From NCBI RefSeq assembly GCF_030177755.1, contig NZ_CP126539.1, positions 1,264,001 through 1,328,000 on the forward strand: 64,000 nt of DNA. Reading direction: 5' to 3'. Source of the stretch: Devosia sp. RR2S18. GTDB lineage: Bacteria > Pseudomonadota > Alphaproteobacteria > Rhizobiales > Devosiaceae. Below are positions 26,994 through 35,392 of the stretch, piece by piece. The stretch's first letter is position 1. Every line of letters begins with the position of its first letter. Under the pieces are notes generated by a model. The model ran no database searches and was not told the origin of the DNA. It was given only the letters and a program-made list of their open reading frames with translations. A program made the translations under genes and the position numbers.

Positions 26994-27722
26994 GTGCGTT
27001 TCATCCCTCCTGATCTTGTAATGCTAGACCTGACCCCCGCCTACAACGGTGTAGGCCGTCTCGCGGCTCTGGCCGAGTACCAGCGCTGCCTCGGCAATAG
27101 TGCTGATGTGTTTGATGCAAGTTGGTACGATCGCAGTCTAGATTGGATCTTCGACGGTGATCCCGTTGTCGGTGCTGAACTCGCGGTGCTACGCTTCCTC
27201 GCTAGAGTTGGGGCGCAAGATCCGAGCTTCCCTGGTGGCATCCTAGCTTGGGGGGTTGATGAAGGCCTGGTGTCAGCTGAGAGGTACGGCGGTGAACTCA
27301 TCTGGCGGAGGTTGCGCAGTGAAGTAACCTACGTACGTGGCTGGCCGAAAGCACTCGACGTCCGCATAGATGCGCCCAGCGGAGGTGTACTCTCAAGAGC
27401 CGCACTCGCGTCGCGTGAAGCCAAGCTACGCATTACAGAAGCTAGGAAGATTAAGAAAACGGCTCTCACCGCAATCCAACAAGAGCTTGTCGGCATCGAC
27501 GGCAGCAAGCCCCTGCCTGTTGCCTTAGCAGACGATTTGCCATCGCTGAAAACTATCGATGCACTCCGTAGCCAAGTTGTCTTCTTAGACGTCCTACCTG
27601 CCTGGCGGGTCGTGGAGATCTATTGGCACATTCATTCACTCTGGCGGGTGGAGGAGGAGGGCCGGCGAAGGACACGCATGGAAGCCCGTTTATCCGGCAG
27701 CTGCCCGCACTGCGGCCTGTGA
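26994..27722 (+). CDS. hypothetical protein whose start is cut off from its ribosome site by the IS
   Basis: The frame encodes about 242 residues from GTG: VRFIPPDLVMLDLTPAYNG through to a C-terminal zinc-knuckle half, CPHCGL. Joining the two IS flanks restores ttggagtaaatag before this GTG, a good ribosome site, so the native start is GTG at 26994. The IS removed that site. A TTG-started read-through from inside the IS (26889) stays in frame. No family is recognised. AT-richer codon use fits the island. Confidence 0.6.
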   Translation: MRFIPPDLVMLDLTPAYNGVGRLAALAEYQRCLGNSADVFDASWYDRSLDWIFDGDPVVGAELAVLRFLARVGAQDPSFPGGILAWGVDEGLVSAERYGGELIWRRLRSEVTYVRGWPKALDVRIDAPSGGVLSRAALASREAKLRITEARKIKKTALTAIQQELVGIDGSKPLPVALADDLPSLKTIDALRSQVVFLDVLPAWRVVEIYWHIHSLWRVEEEGRRRTRMEARLSGSCPHCGL

Positions 27723-27969
27723 CTCTGTTCACTTGAGCCGGGTGCTGTCTCGTTCAGGTATTTGGCTAATGTACCGGCATCTAAGGTTAAATCTCTCACC
27801 TGCACGAGTTCTGTAGCTGTTGGCTTGTTTGCACTAACAGTTGAGGGGCTTCTTTCTCCCCTACTGCGGGAGGGTTCCTGAGCCCCCTGGCTCGGGCGCG
27901 ACACATGCACCGCGTGTGGTGCAAAGCAAACCGGCTTGTGGTCCCTAAATCTCAATGGAAGGAGCCGAA

Positions 27970-28341
27970 ATGGCTGACCTGAGTAAAGGTACCCTGTACC
28001 TACGACTGGTGCTCGATACGACGCATAGCCGAATCTATCATGAAACGCTAAGTGGCGACGAACTCTCAGCGGAGGAAGGTGCTCTAGACGAGGCACTTCG
28101 CCTTGCAATCGTGGAACACTTCAGAGCACTGCTGTCCACATTGACCGTGGACCTCATGTGCCTCGACTACGAGGTAGTTGACGAGTACTATACTGATTTG
28201 TTGGCGACCGATTACGAGCTGCGAATTTCGTCTGCGCAGGAGGACGATGCAGCGGCTATCGCTGATTTGCGCAAAGAATTCGTTGCGAAAGCAGAAGCTT
28301 TTCTTGCCGATCTTCCAGACCTATTAAGTAGGTTGCCGTAG
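27970..28341 (+). CDS. hypothetical acidic protein
   Basis: The 123-residue product begins MADLSKGTLYLRLVLDTTHS. It is strongly acidic and mostly helical, ending FLADLPDLLSRLP. AAGGAG sits eight bases before this ATG, which excludes the in-frame ATG at 27955 that overlaps it. A terminator follows directly. I recognise no domain. The preceding 247 bases hold no gene I can support. Confidence 0.6.
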   Translation: MADLSKGTLYLRLVLDTTHSRIYHETLSGDELSAEEGALDEALRLAIVEHFRALLSTLTVDLMCLDYEVVDEYYTDLLATDYELRISSAQEDDAAAIADLRKEFVAKAEAFLADLPDLLSRLP

Positions 28342-28347
28342 AGCAAA

Positions 28348-28367
28348 GGGGCGCCGTATGGCGCCCC
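28348..28367 (+). terminator. Rho-independent terminator
   Basis: A perfect 8-bp stem (ggggcgcc / ggcgcccc) with loop gtat is followed by ctatttgtattt. It lies seven bases after the stop of the acidic protein gene. Confidence 0.85.
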
Positions 28368-28380
28368 CTATTTGTATTTG

Positions 28381-28854
28381 CGAGAGGCCACTCCTTACGG
28401 TCATCGAAGCGCAAAGCCACTGCGGTCGATAGTCCCTCATCCCGTTCAGAACGGACCCACTCTGGGCGGATGCACTTCGCCCGCCCTGCCTGTGCCGACC
28501 GGCGCATGAAGGCAAGATCGAGACGACAGCCCTATCCCAAGGTGGCAATTGGTTAAGTGGGGGAGCGACAGCAAAAGGGCCATTCGTGGCTTGGGAGATG
28601 GATGCAGGCAACATCTGCGCTGATCTCCAGAAGGTCGGTGACCTTCTTGACGTCTAGGACGGTCATCGGCCAGGGGCTAACAGCAGCTATTCGCCCCGTA
28701 GCCGTAAACGGTCTCTCCGGAAACGGCGCCAAGCCAGTCATAACAAACAAAAGAGATGCCGCGGGTGGGGCTAGGAGTCACTACGGGATGGAAAGCTCAT
28801 GGAAACGGACCCAATGCATGCGCCCGTGACCCTCAAGGAAACAGCCCTGCGAGC
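28381..28854. other. stretch with no confident gene
   Basis: No frame here is convincing. A minus-strand frame (28553-28741) beginning MTGLAPFPERPFTATGR could encode 62 residues but lacks a ribosome site. Other frames overlap each other and look like shadows. Confidence 0.5.
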
Positions 28855-29109
28855 CTACCGAACTGCTTCCCACTTCCAAACCGGTCTACTCCTGCCGGTT
28901 TCGTCCGGAGCCCAGATGTCCGCCGGCCTATTCGGATCCCCGAACGCTTCGATCAGCTTGACCGTGGAGCTGATCGCTTCTTGCTTGGTCGCCATGGGAC
29001 CAAAAGGTTTGCCTTCGCAGTCTACCCACCATGCGCCATCTATCGAGACCACGAGATAGTGGCAGATCGAGGTTCTTTCTGAGGTTGGGTTCGGGTCGAT
29101 GAAGTTCAT
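28855..29109 (-). CDS. small hypothetical protein
   Basis: 84 residues from MNFIDPNPTSERTSICHYLV, followed by SIDGAWWVDCEGKPFGPMATKQEAISSTV, which resembles small DUF2188-like beta-sheet proteins (W..D..GK..G.....K.EAI). A longer frame begins with TTG at 29166 and would overlap the stop of the next upstream small ORF by four bases, suggesting coupling. No strong ribosome site decides. Confidence 0.5.
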   Translation of the reverse strand: MNFIDPNPTSERTSICHYLVVSIDGAWWVDCEGKPFGPMATKQEAISSTVKLIEAFGDPNRPADIWAPDETGRSRPVWKWEAVR

Positions 29110-29162
29110 GCGAGCACCCGGTGGAGGTCCAGACCCGAACCATGACAGTTCGTGGCAGCGGA

Positions 29163-29309
29163 TCAACTCACGAGTGCGGCGTGCCCGGTTTCGACGACTG
29201 TTCTGAGGTACTGGAGCAACAGTCCAGCGTGTCGGGTGGCAACGGCCACTCGCTCAACTACCTTTACAAGCCGCGAGATTTTCTCGATGGGGCTCCAGCC
29301 CAACTTCAT
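29163..29309 (-). CDS. possible 48-residue helical protein
   Basis: The frame MKLGWSPIEKISRLVKVVERV continues with HAGLLLQYLRTVVETGHAALVS and looks like a real amphipathic helical peptide. Protein-like sequence also continues upstream (VGLLLPREHRFQEVG), so a longer product is possible. It would overlap the start of the exonuclease gene on the other strand only if extended. Its stop touches a TTG start of the next small ORF. Confidence 0.35.
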   Translation of the reverse strand: MKLGWSPIEKISRLVKVVERVAVATRHAGLLLQYLRTVVETGHAALVS

Positions 29310-29383
29310 GCCGACTTCTTGAAAGCGGTGCTCACGTGGTAAGAGCAGGCCGACATAAGAAGCCTGGGAAATGAAAGGGCAAC

Positions 29384-30370
29384 ATGAAGATGGCTCCTGC
29401 CCAATTCGACCTCTTTGATGAGGCTCCCGGCTACAGGCAGTCACCTCGTCCAAAGCCAAAGAATCGACCAGCACCCGCACTGCTCGACGACCCCTGGGAT
29501 GCCGAGGCGGCAGCGAAACGGCTGGAAGATACCGGAGACTACCGGGTGCTGCGAAGACTGGTTCACCGCCCGATCATTCCGCGTGCCAGCAGCATGTTCC
29601 CGAACTTGGCTGTTCTGGTCGACACCGAAACGACAGGTCTTCAGCATGCAACGCATGAAGTGATCGAAATTGGCGCCGTCGCCTTCACCTATGACGACGA
29701 CGGAAACTTGGGTGATGTTGTGGGTGTGTACGGCGGGTTGCGTGAGCCTTCACAACCGATCCCGTCAGAGATTACTCGATTGACGGGGATCACCGATGCG
29801 ATGGTCGCCGGACAAGAAATCGATCTGCCGGCTCTCGAGGCGATTATCGAACCAGCTGATCTGGTCATTGCCCACAATGCCAGCTTCGACCGTCCGTTCT
29901 GCGGAAAACTCTCTCCATCCTTCATTCTGAAGGGCTGGGCCTGTTCGGTGTCTGAAATCCGCTGGGCAGACCGCGGCTTCGAAGGCAACAAGCTCGGCTA
30001 CCTGGTCGGACAATCAGGACATTTTCACGAGGGGCACCGGGCGGTCGATGATTGCCATGCTCTTCTGGAGGTGCTTGCCCGTCCCACGGTGAACGGAACA
30101 ACACCATTGGCGGAGCTCATTCGGTCCAGTGCCTGCTGTCGAGTGCGGATCTTCGCCGAGAACTCACCCTTCGACATGAAGGATCATCTCAAGGCAAAGG
30201 GGTATCGCTGGTCAGATGGAAGCGACGGCAGGCCGAAGGCGTGGTGGATCGAGACAGAAGAAGCGCTTCATGAGGAAGAGCTCGCCTATCTGCGCCGCGA
30301 AATCTACCAATGGGAAGATGCCGAGCCACTGTGCATCCGACTGACGGCGCAGGACCGATTTCGGGCATGA
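29384..30370 (+). CDS. DEDDh 3'-5' exonuclease (DNA polymerase III epsilon type)
   Basis: The 328-residue protein has an N-terminal region of about 70 residues, then an exonuclease domain: motif I VDTETTGL (Asp80, Glu82), motif II AHNASFDR (Asp169), motif III HRAVDDCHALLEVL (His218). A C-terminal extension (about 240-328) includes ENSPFDMKDHLKAKGYRW, as seen in stand-alone epsilon-like nucleases. It removes nucleotides from DNA 3' ends, in repair or proofreading. The start at 29384 follows a gaaaggg site. It overlaps a 26-codon ORF by ATGA. Confidence 0.88.
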   Translation: MKMAPAQFDLFDEAPGYRQSPRPKPKNRPAPALLDDPWDAEAAAKRLEDTGDYRVLRRLVHRPIIPRASSMFPNLAVLVDTETTGLQHATHEVIEIGAVAFTYDDDGNLGDVVGVYGGLREPSQPIPSEITRLTGITDAMVAGQEIDLPALEAIIEPADLVIAHNASFDRPFCGKLSPSFILKGWACSVSEIRWADRGFEGNKLGYLVGQSGHFHEGHRAVDDCHALLEVLARPTVNGTTPLAELIRSSACCRVRIFAENSPFDMKDHLKAKGYRWSDGSDGRPKAWWIETEEALHEEELAYLRREIYQWEDAEPLCIRLTAQDRFRA

Positions 30371-30447
30371 GCAAGCCGATCGCCGTCTATAAGCTCACCC
30401 CCGCCCGCAGGGCGCTGTCAAAGAGCGGTCAGTGGCATAGCCTATAA
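30367..30447 (+). pseudogene. truncated 26-codon ORF coupled to the exonuclease gene
   Basis: ATG overlaps the exonuclease stop as ATGA. The frame reads MSKPIAVYKLTPARRALSKS then ends after six more codons. The coupling suggests a real second gene of an operon that has been cut; the sugar-gene block starts at once after it. It may mark the island edge. Confidence 0.35.
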
Positions 30448-30456
30448 TAGTCTGAC

Positions 30457-31470
30457 CTAGGCGCGTCGCGAACTGGCGCGAGCGACGATCCGAGGGGTGA
30501 CTACAAAATGTTCGGCGTGTGCGCGTCCCTCGATTCGCTCGATCAGAAGCCGCGCAGCCTGAAGGCCCAGCAGCTCACCGGATTGGTCGACGCTGGTCAG
30601 CCGGTTCTGCGCGAAGTCACAGTACATGGTGTTGTCATAACCGACGATGGCGATGTCTTCGGGAATGGAGAGGCCAAGTTCAGTGGCGACGCTGATCGCC
30701 TCGATGGCGATGAGGTCGGTCCAGCAGAAGAGCGCATCAGGACGGTCGGGGCATTCAAGGATTTTCCGAATGCAGGCCTGGACCTCGCGCAAAGTTTGCG
30801 AAGATCGAATAATTTGTATCGCCATACCGAGGCCTTGTTCCATCATCTCGATGCGGTAGCCCAGCTCTCGTTGCCGAATAATGGTGGACGGCTCCCGGTT
30901 GAGACTAACCATCGCTATGTTGCGGTAACCACTGCTCGCCAGGTGCCGCACGACAAGCTTCGCGCCGAGCTGGTCATCGTTGTTGACGGTGTCGAGCAGG
31001 CGGGCGGTTGGCTCAAAATGACCGACCAACACCAGTGGTATGCGCATGGCAAGCTCATCGAGTCGTGCCGACTCTTCGTTGGGGCCAATCAGGATGAAGC
31101 CGTCCATCTGCCGGTCGATCATGGCCTCGACGAGATCGTTGGCATGCACGGAGACGCCCTGCATGGCCTGGTACTGTGTGCGCGCAAGGGCGGAGGAGAC
31201 ACCGTCAAAAATGTCGGCGAAAAACGGGTTTCGCATATCCGGGAACAGAATGCCGAGCGTGTAGGTGCGGCCGCGCAGGCCGCGGGCGGACGCGAGGGGA
31301 CGGTAGCTGAGCTTCTCCATTGAAGCGCGAACTTTCTGGCGCAACGTCTCGCTGACGCCATATGCGTCCCGCATCACCTTTGAGACAGCGGCGACGGAAA
31401 CACCGGCGTCTTGCGCCACATGACGTATGGTCACGCGACCAGGCCTCTTTGGCAACTTCATCTCGGTCAT
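30457..31470 (-). CDS. LacI-family transcriptional regulator
   Basis: 337 residues: HTH RVTIRHVAQDAGVSVAAVSKVM near residues 12-33, a hinge with YRPLASARGL, and a periplasmic-binding-protein-like sugar domain (ILFPDMRNPFFADIFDG, IGPNEESARLDEL, IAIVGYDNTMYCDFAQ). It is divergent from the rhamnosidase-ABC operon 136 bases away, so it most likely represses that operon and is released by an imported sugar. The inducer is unknown. Confidence 0.9.
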   Translation of the reverse strand: MTEMKLPKRPGRVTIRHVAQDAGVSVAAVSKVMRDAYGVSETLRQKVRASMEKLSYRPLASARGLRGRTYTLGILFPDMRNPFFADIFDGVSSALARTQYQAMQGVSVHANDLVEAMIDRQMDGFILIGPNEESARLDELAMRIPLVLVGHFEPTARLLDTVNNDDQLGAKLVVRHLASSGYRNIAMVSLNREPSTIIRQRELGYRIEMMEQGLGMAIQIIRSSQTLREVQACIRKILECPDRPDALFCWTDLIAIEAISVATELGLSIPEDIAIVGYDNTMYCDFAQNRLTSVDQSGELLGLQAARLLIERIEGRAHAEHFVVTPRIVARASSRRA

Positions 31471-31606
31471 TCGGTGACGTCTCCATGCGCTCCTTTCGCT
31501 TAACTGTGATCAAACCCTATTGCAATTCAGCTCAAGATGTAGAACGCTAGCCGTAGAACATTTTACAACTGCTCCAATGTGGGCGTTATAAGGGAAGGGT
31601 TCAGGC

Positions 31607-33976
31607 GTGTACGACGCAGCACTTGGGCATGTTTCGGCAGCGAATGCATTCGGCTGGGCAGCTCAAATGGTTCGTCCCTTGGCGGACAACGGCGTCGGCA
31701 CGCCGGCTAGCTTCTTGCGCAAGACTTTTTCGGTAGCGTCGATCGGCGGTTCCGAAACGCTGCGGATCAGTGCGCTAGGCCTCTACATCTGCTTCATCAA
31801 CGGCAAGCGCGTCGGCAATGACATCCTGACGCCAGGCTGGACCAGCTACGACAAGCGCCTGAGTTTCCAGACCTATTCGGTCTCCGAGTTCTTGGCAGCC
31901 GGTGAGAACACGATCGAGATCTGGCTGGCAGATGGCTGGTATCGCTCCCAATTGATGTGGGGCAAGTTCCCGATTTTCAACACCTATGGTGACCAGGTTG
32001 CCGCGCTTGCCGAAATGCGCAGCAGTGCAGACGGTGCCGTCCTCGTTGCCACTGACGACAGCTGGGAAAGCGGCGAATTGCCAGTGCGGAAGTCCGGCAT
32101 CTACTTTGGTGAAATCTTCGACGCCCGCGTTGGTGTAGAGGCTAGCGGCGGCAGCGAAGCCATCGCCTTCGAATTCGGCAGGCTCGTTGCGTCGGAAACC
32201 AAGCCGGTGCGTGAACTCGCGGCCTTGCAGCCGGTTAAGCAATGGAACGATGCCGCAGGTCGCACCGTCTACGACTTCGCGCAGAATGTGGGCGGCTATG
32301 TCGCCTATTCGGTGCGCGGCGATGCCGGGGCCAAAGTCACCGTCGAGCATGCCGAGGTGCTCGACAAGGACGGCAATTTCTACAACGTCAACTTTCGCAC
32401 CGCCGAAGCAAGGACCGAATACACTCTTGCGGGGCAGGGGGACGAGCAATTCCGCCCGCACTTCACCTTCCACGGTTTCCGCTATGCCCGCATCACCGTC
32501 GAGGGGAATGCAGAGGTCAGCCAAGTGGTGTCGGTGCCGATCAGCTCGGTGACCGAGCTCAAGGCGGGCTTCACCTCGGGCAACACGCTGGTCGACCGGC
32601 TGTTTCTCAACACGGTCTGGTCGCAGCGAGGCAACTTCATCGACGTGCCGACGGACTGTCCGCAACGTGACGAGCGCCTCGGCTGGACCGGCGACGCTCA
32701 GGTTTTTGCCAGCACCGCTATGTATTTGGCTGAGTCTCAGGGGTTCTTCCACAAGTGGATGCGCGACCTGATGGCCGACCAGCGCGATGACGGCGCAGTG
32801 CCGCACGTCGTGCCCGATCCCACAAGGCTGCAGCCCGAGCACTATCCCGGTTTTTACGGGTCGACCGGTTGGGGCGACGCGGTTTGGGTCGTGCCGTGGC
32901 AGCTTTATCTGCACTATGGCGACGTGGCATTCCTCAACGAAGCGCTGCCCAACATGATCAGGTGGGTCGACTTCGTCTGGTCGATCAGTGACGGTCCGGT
33001 GGTGCAGCCGCCGCGTGACTGGGGCGCCCGCGGGTTCTCCTTTGGCGACTGGCTGCAGCCGAGTGGGCCGAGCGCGAAGCCGCTGCCCACCATCAGCGAT
33101 GAAGCTTCGGCGACGATCTACCTCTACATTGCGGCTAGCCATGTAGCGCGGATCGCACGCATTGCGGGCCAGGATGATGAAGCGCAGCGTTTGGAAGCCG
33201 CGGCCGCCGAAGTGCGTGAGGCCTTCCAGCGCGAATTCATCACTGCATCGGGGCGCGTTGGGGGCGACGACCAGACATCTTATGCACTGGCCTTCCTCCA
33301 TGACCTGATCCCGGCTGAAAAACAGGACGCTGCGAAGGGTTATTTCAAGAACGCCATCGCTCGCTCTGCCGGCCGCATCGGCACCGGTTTCATCGGCACC
33401 CCGGCCCTCCTGCCGGCGCTGGTGAAGATCGGCGAATGGGGCCTGGTGGCTGATGTGTTCCTCCAGGAAGAGGTTCCCGGCTGGCTCTACCAGGTCAAGA
33501 TGGGGGCAACCACCATCTGGGAACGCTGGGACGCGATCCAGTCCGATGGCAGCATCTATAATCCGCAGATGAATTCCTACAACCACTATGCCTATGGTGC
33601 GGTATGCCAGTGGCTGCTCGAGGGGGTCGCAGGCTTCCGGCCCGATCCCGAAGCGCCCGGCTTCGAGCACATCATCTTCGAGCCCACCATCATCGATGGA
33701 CTTTCGCCAGTCCAGGCGCATCATGACAGCCCCAAGGGGCTGATCCGTGCCGGCTGGAGGGTCGAGGGTGACCAGGTGCACTACGAGATCGTGGTGCCGG
33801 AGGGTACGCGCGGCACGCTGCGTCTCGCCGACGTGTATCGCAACGCCACACTCGACGGCTCGGACGTGGCCGATGGCGCTGCGCTCGCCCCGGGCAAGCA
33901 CGCCATCACGTTCTCCTACGCGCCGACCAAGCGGCAGGATCGTGCCAAATCACAGGTCAATGCCACAACGCCTTAG
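31607..33976 (+). CDS. GH78 alpha-L-rhamnosidase, cytoplasmic
   Basis: The 789-residue GH78 enzyme has an N-terminal beta domain (GLYICFINGKRVGNDILTPGW), a concanavalin-like domain and an (alpha/alpha)6 barrel. The catalytic signature DCPQRDERLGWTGDAQ spans residues 350-365 (Glu356, Asp363), and GATTIWERWD carries Glu639. It removes terminal L-rhamnose from glycosides or pectin fragments. There is no signal peptide, so it acts on imported substrates. GTG start with gaaggg upstream. First gene of an operon with a sugar ABC importer and a divergent LacI gene. Confidence 0.93.
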   Translation: MYDAALGHVSAANAFGWAAQMVRPLADNGVGTPASFLRKTFSVASIGGSETLRISALGLYICFINGKRVGNDILTPGWTSYDKRLSFQTYSVSEFLAAGENTIEIWLADGWYRSQLMWGKFPIFNTYGDQVAALAEMRSSADGAVLVATDDSWESGELPVRKSGIYFGEIFDARVGVEASGGSEAIAFEFGRLVASETKPVRELAALQPVKQWNDAAGRTVYDFAQNVGGYVAYSVRGDAGAKVTVEHAEVLDKDGNFYNVNFRTAEARTEYTLAGQGDEQFRPHFTFHGFRYARITVEGNAEVSQVVSVPISSVTELKAGFTSGNTLVDRLFLNTVWSQRGNFIDVPTDCPQRDERLGWTGDAQVFASTAMYLAESQGFFHKWMRDLMADQRDDGAVPHVVPDPTRLQPEHYPGFYGSTGWGDAVWVVPWQLYLHYGDVAFLNEALPNMIRWVDFVWSISDGPVVQPPRDWGARGFSFGDWLQPSGPSAKPLPTISDEASATIYLYIAASHVARIARIAGQDDEAQRLEAAAAEVREAFQREFITASGRVGGDDQTSYALAFLHDLIPAEKQDAAKGYFKNAIARSAGRIGTGFIGTPALLPALVKIGEWGLVADVFLQEEVPGWLYQVKMGATTIWERWDAIQSDGSIYNPQMNSYNHYAYGAVCQWLLEGVAGFRPDPEAPGFEHIIFEPTIIDGLSPVQAHHDSPKGLIRAGWRVEGDQVHYEIVVPEGTRGTLRLADVYRNATLDGSDVADGAALAPGKHAITFSYAPTKRQDRAKSQVNATTP

Positions 33977-34035
33977 GCAGCGATCGAACAGTTTCAGCAA
34001 TGGTCCGGAACTCGGACCGAAAGGGAGGTAGACGA

Positions 34036-35325
34036 ATGACCAAGACAAAGACTTCTGCCCTGATGGGCGCCAGCGTGCTGGGCATGCTGCTGACGGCGAG
34101 CGCCGTTCAGGCCCAGCAATCGGGCAATCTGTCGATCCTGACCGACAACGGTCCACAATCCGTTGCGATCATGGAAGCCTGGGCCGAGGCCTACAAGGCC
34201 AAGAACCCGGACGTCACCATCGACATCGAAGTGCGTCCCGGCGGCGGCGATGGCGACAACATCGTCAAAACGCGCCTGGCCACTGGCGCCATGGCCGACG
34301 TTTTCTCCTATAATTCCGGCTCGCTGTTCCAGGCGATCAACCCGACGCAGAACCTGATGCCCCTGACCGATGAACCTTTCCAAGACAACGTCCAGGAGAG
34401 CTTCAAGACCGTGGTGTCTGCTGGCGGCGAAGTTTACGGTGCTCCGTTCGCACCGGCCATGGGCGGCGGCATCCTCTACAACAAGCCTATCTATGAGGAG
34501 CTTGGTCTCGAAATCCCGACCACCTGGGACGAGTTCATGGCCAACAACGAAGCCATCAAGGAAGCTGGTCATGTCGCGGTAATCCAGACCTACGGCGACA
34601 CCTGGACCAGCCAGCTCTTCGTGCTTTCCGATTTCTTCAACGTGCTGGCAGAAGAGCCTGACTTCGCCGAGAAGTTCACGGCCAACGAAGCCAAGTTCGC
34701 CACCAGTCCGGCAGCGATGCGTGGCTTTGAGCGACTGCAGGCAGTTGCTGAAGCCGGTTACTTCAATGCCGATGCGGGGGCCGCTACCTATGCTGACGGT
34801 GTGCGTATGGTTGCCATGGGCGAAGGCGCCCACTATCCCATGCTGACCTTTGCAATCGGGGCCATTGCGGAAACCGCACCAGATTATCTCGACGACGTCG
34901 GTTTCTTTGCGCAGCCCGGTGACAACGCCGAGAGCAACGGCCTGACCACCTGGCTCCCGGACTCTGTCTACATTCCCCAGAACGCGGCAAACCCGGAATT
35001 GGCAAAGGACTTCGTTGCGTTCCTGGCCAGCCCTGAAGGCTGTGAAGTGCGCAACGAGGCGGTTGGTGCCACCGGCCCCTATATGGTGGCAGGTTGTGAA
35101 CTTCCGGCCGATGTGCCGCCCGCCGTTTCCGACATGCTGCCCTACTTCGAGGAAGGCGGCCAGAACGCGCCGGCCCTTGAGTTCCTCTCGCCCATCAAGG
35201 GTCCTGCACTCGAGCAGATCCTGGTGGAAGTGGGCACCGGCAGCCGTGACGCGGCAAGCGCTGCTGCTCTCTACGACGAAGACGTGCGCAAGCAGGCACA
35301 GCAGCTCGGCATTGCTGCCTGGTAA
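34036..35325 (+). CDS. CUT1 sugar ABC transporter substrate-binding protein
   Basis: About 429 residues: a signal peptide (MTKTKTSALMGASVLGMLLTASAVQA) then a family-1 extracellular solute-binding fold (COG1653). Segments such as VKTRLATGAMADVFSYNSG, GGGILYNKPIYEELGLEIPTT and SPEGCEVRNEAVGATGPY fit the family. The ATG at 34036 has gggaggt upstream. It probably binds a rhamnose-containing oligosaccharide, given the rhamnosidase upstream. A hairpin follows. Confidence 0.92.
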   Translation: MTKTKTSALMGASVLGMLLTASAVQAQQSGNLSILTDNGPQSVAIMEAWAEAYKAKNPDVTIDIEVRPGGGDGDNIVKTRLATGAMADVFSYNSGSLFQAINPTQNLMPLTDEPFQDNVQESFKTVVSAGGEVYGAPFAPAMGGGILYNKPIYEELGLEIPTTWDEFMANNEAIKEAGHVAVIQTYGDTWTSQLFVLSDFFNVLAEEPDFAEKFTANEAKFATSPAAMRGFERLQAVAEAGYFNADAGAATYADGVRMVAMGEGAHYPMLTFAIGAIAETAPDYLDDVGFFAQPGDNAESNGLTTWLPDSVYIPQNAANPELAKDFVAFLASPEGCEVRNEAVGATGPYMVAGCELPADVPPAVSDMLPYFEEGGQNAPALEFLSPIKGPALEQILVEVGTGSRDAASAAALYDEDVRKQAQQLGIAAW

Positions 35326-35337
35326 GCGCTTGTAACC

Positions 35338-35370
35338 GGCGGCCCGGAGTGGAAATCCATCCGGGCCGCC
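35338..35370 (+). terminator. intercistronic hairpin after the binding-protein gene
   Basis: A perfect 11-bp stem (ggcggcccgga / tccgggccgcc) with an 11-base loop lies 13 bases after the stop and before the permease gene. No T-tract follows, so it probably protects the upstream mRNA or partly attenuates. Confidence 0.75.
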
Positions 35371-35392
35371 AAGCATTCCGAGGGACGAGGCA

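Larger units (their letters stand above)
21304..30447. mobile_element. probable decayed genomic island next to the tRNA gene
   Basis: The tract between the tRNA and the LacI-regulated sugar genes holds a DNA ligase, a metallophosphoesterase, an exonuclease, orphan genes of lower GC with different codon use, gene fragments and an IS element. tRNA 3' ends are common integration sites. I found no integrase and no second copy of the tRNA 3' end in the window, so integrative origin is inferred from content. The outer end is placed at the truncated ORF ending at 30447 and is approximate. Confidence 0.5.

Noticed and set aside
31775..33901. 708-codon open frame on the minus strand opposite the first GH78 gene
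   Set aside because: It mirrors the codon structure of the rhamnosidase on the other strand, has no domain pattern and no ribosome site; long antisense frames are common at this GC content.
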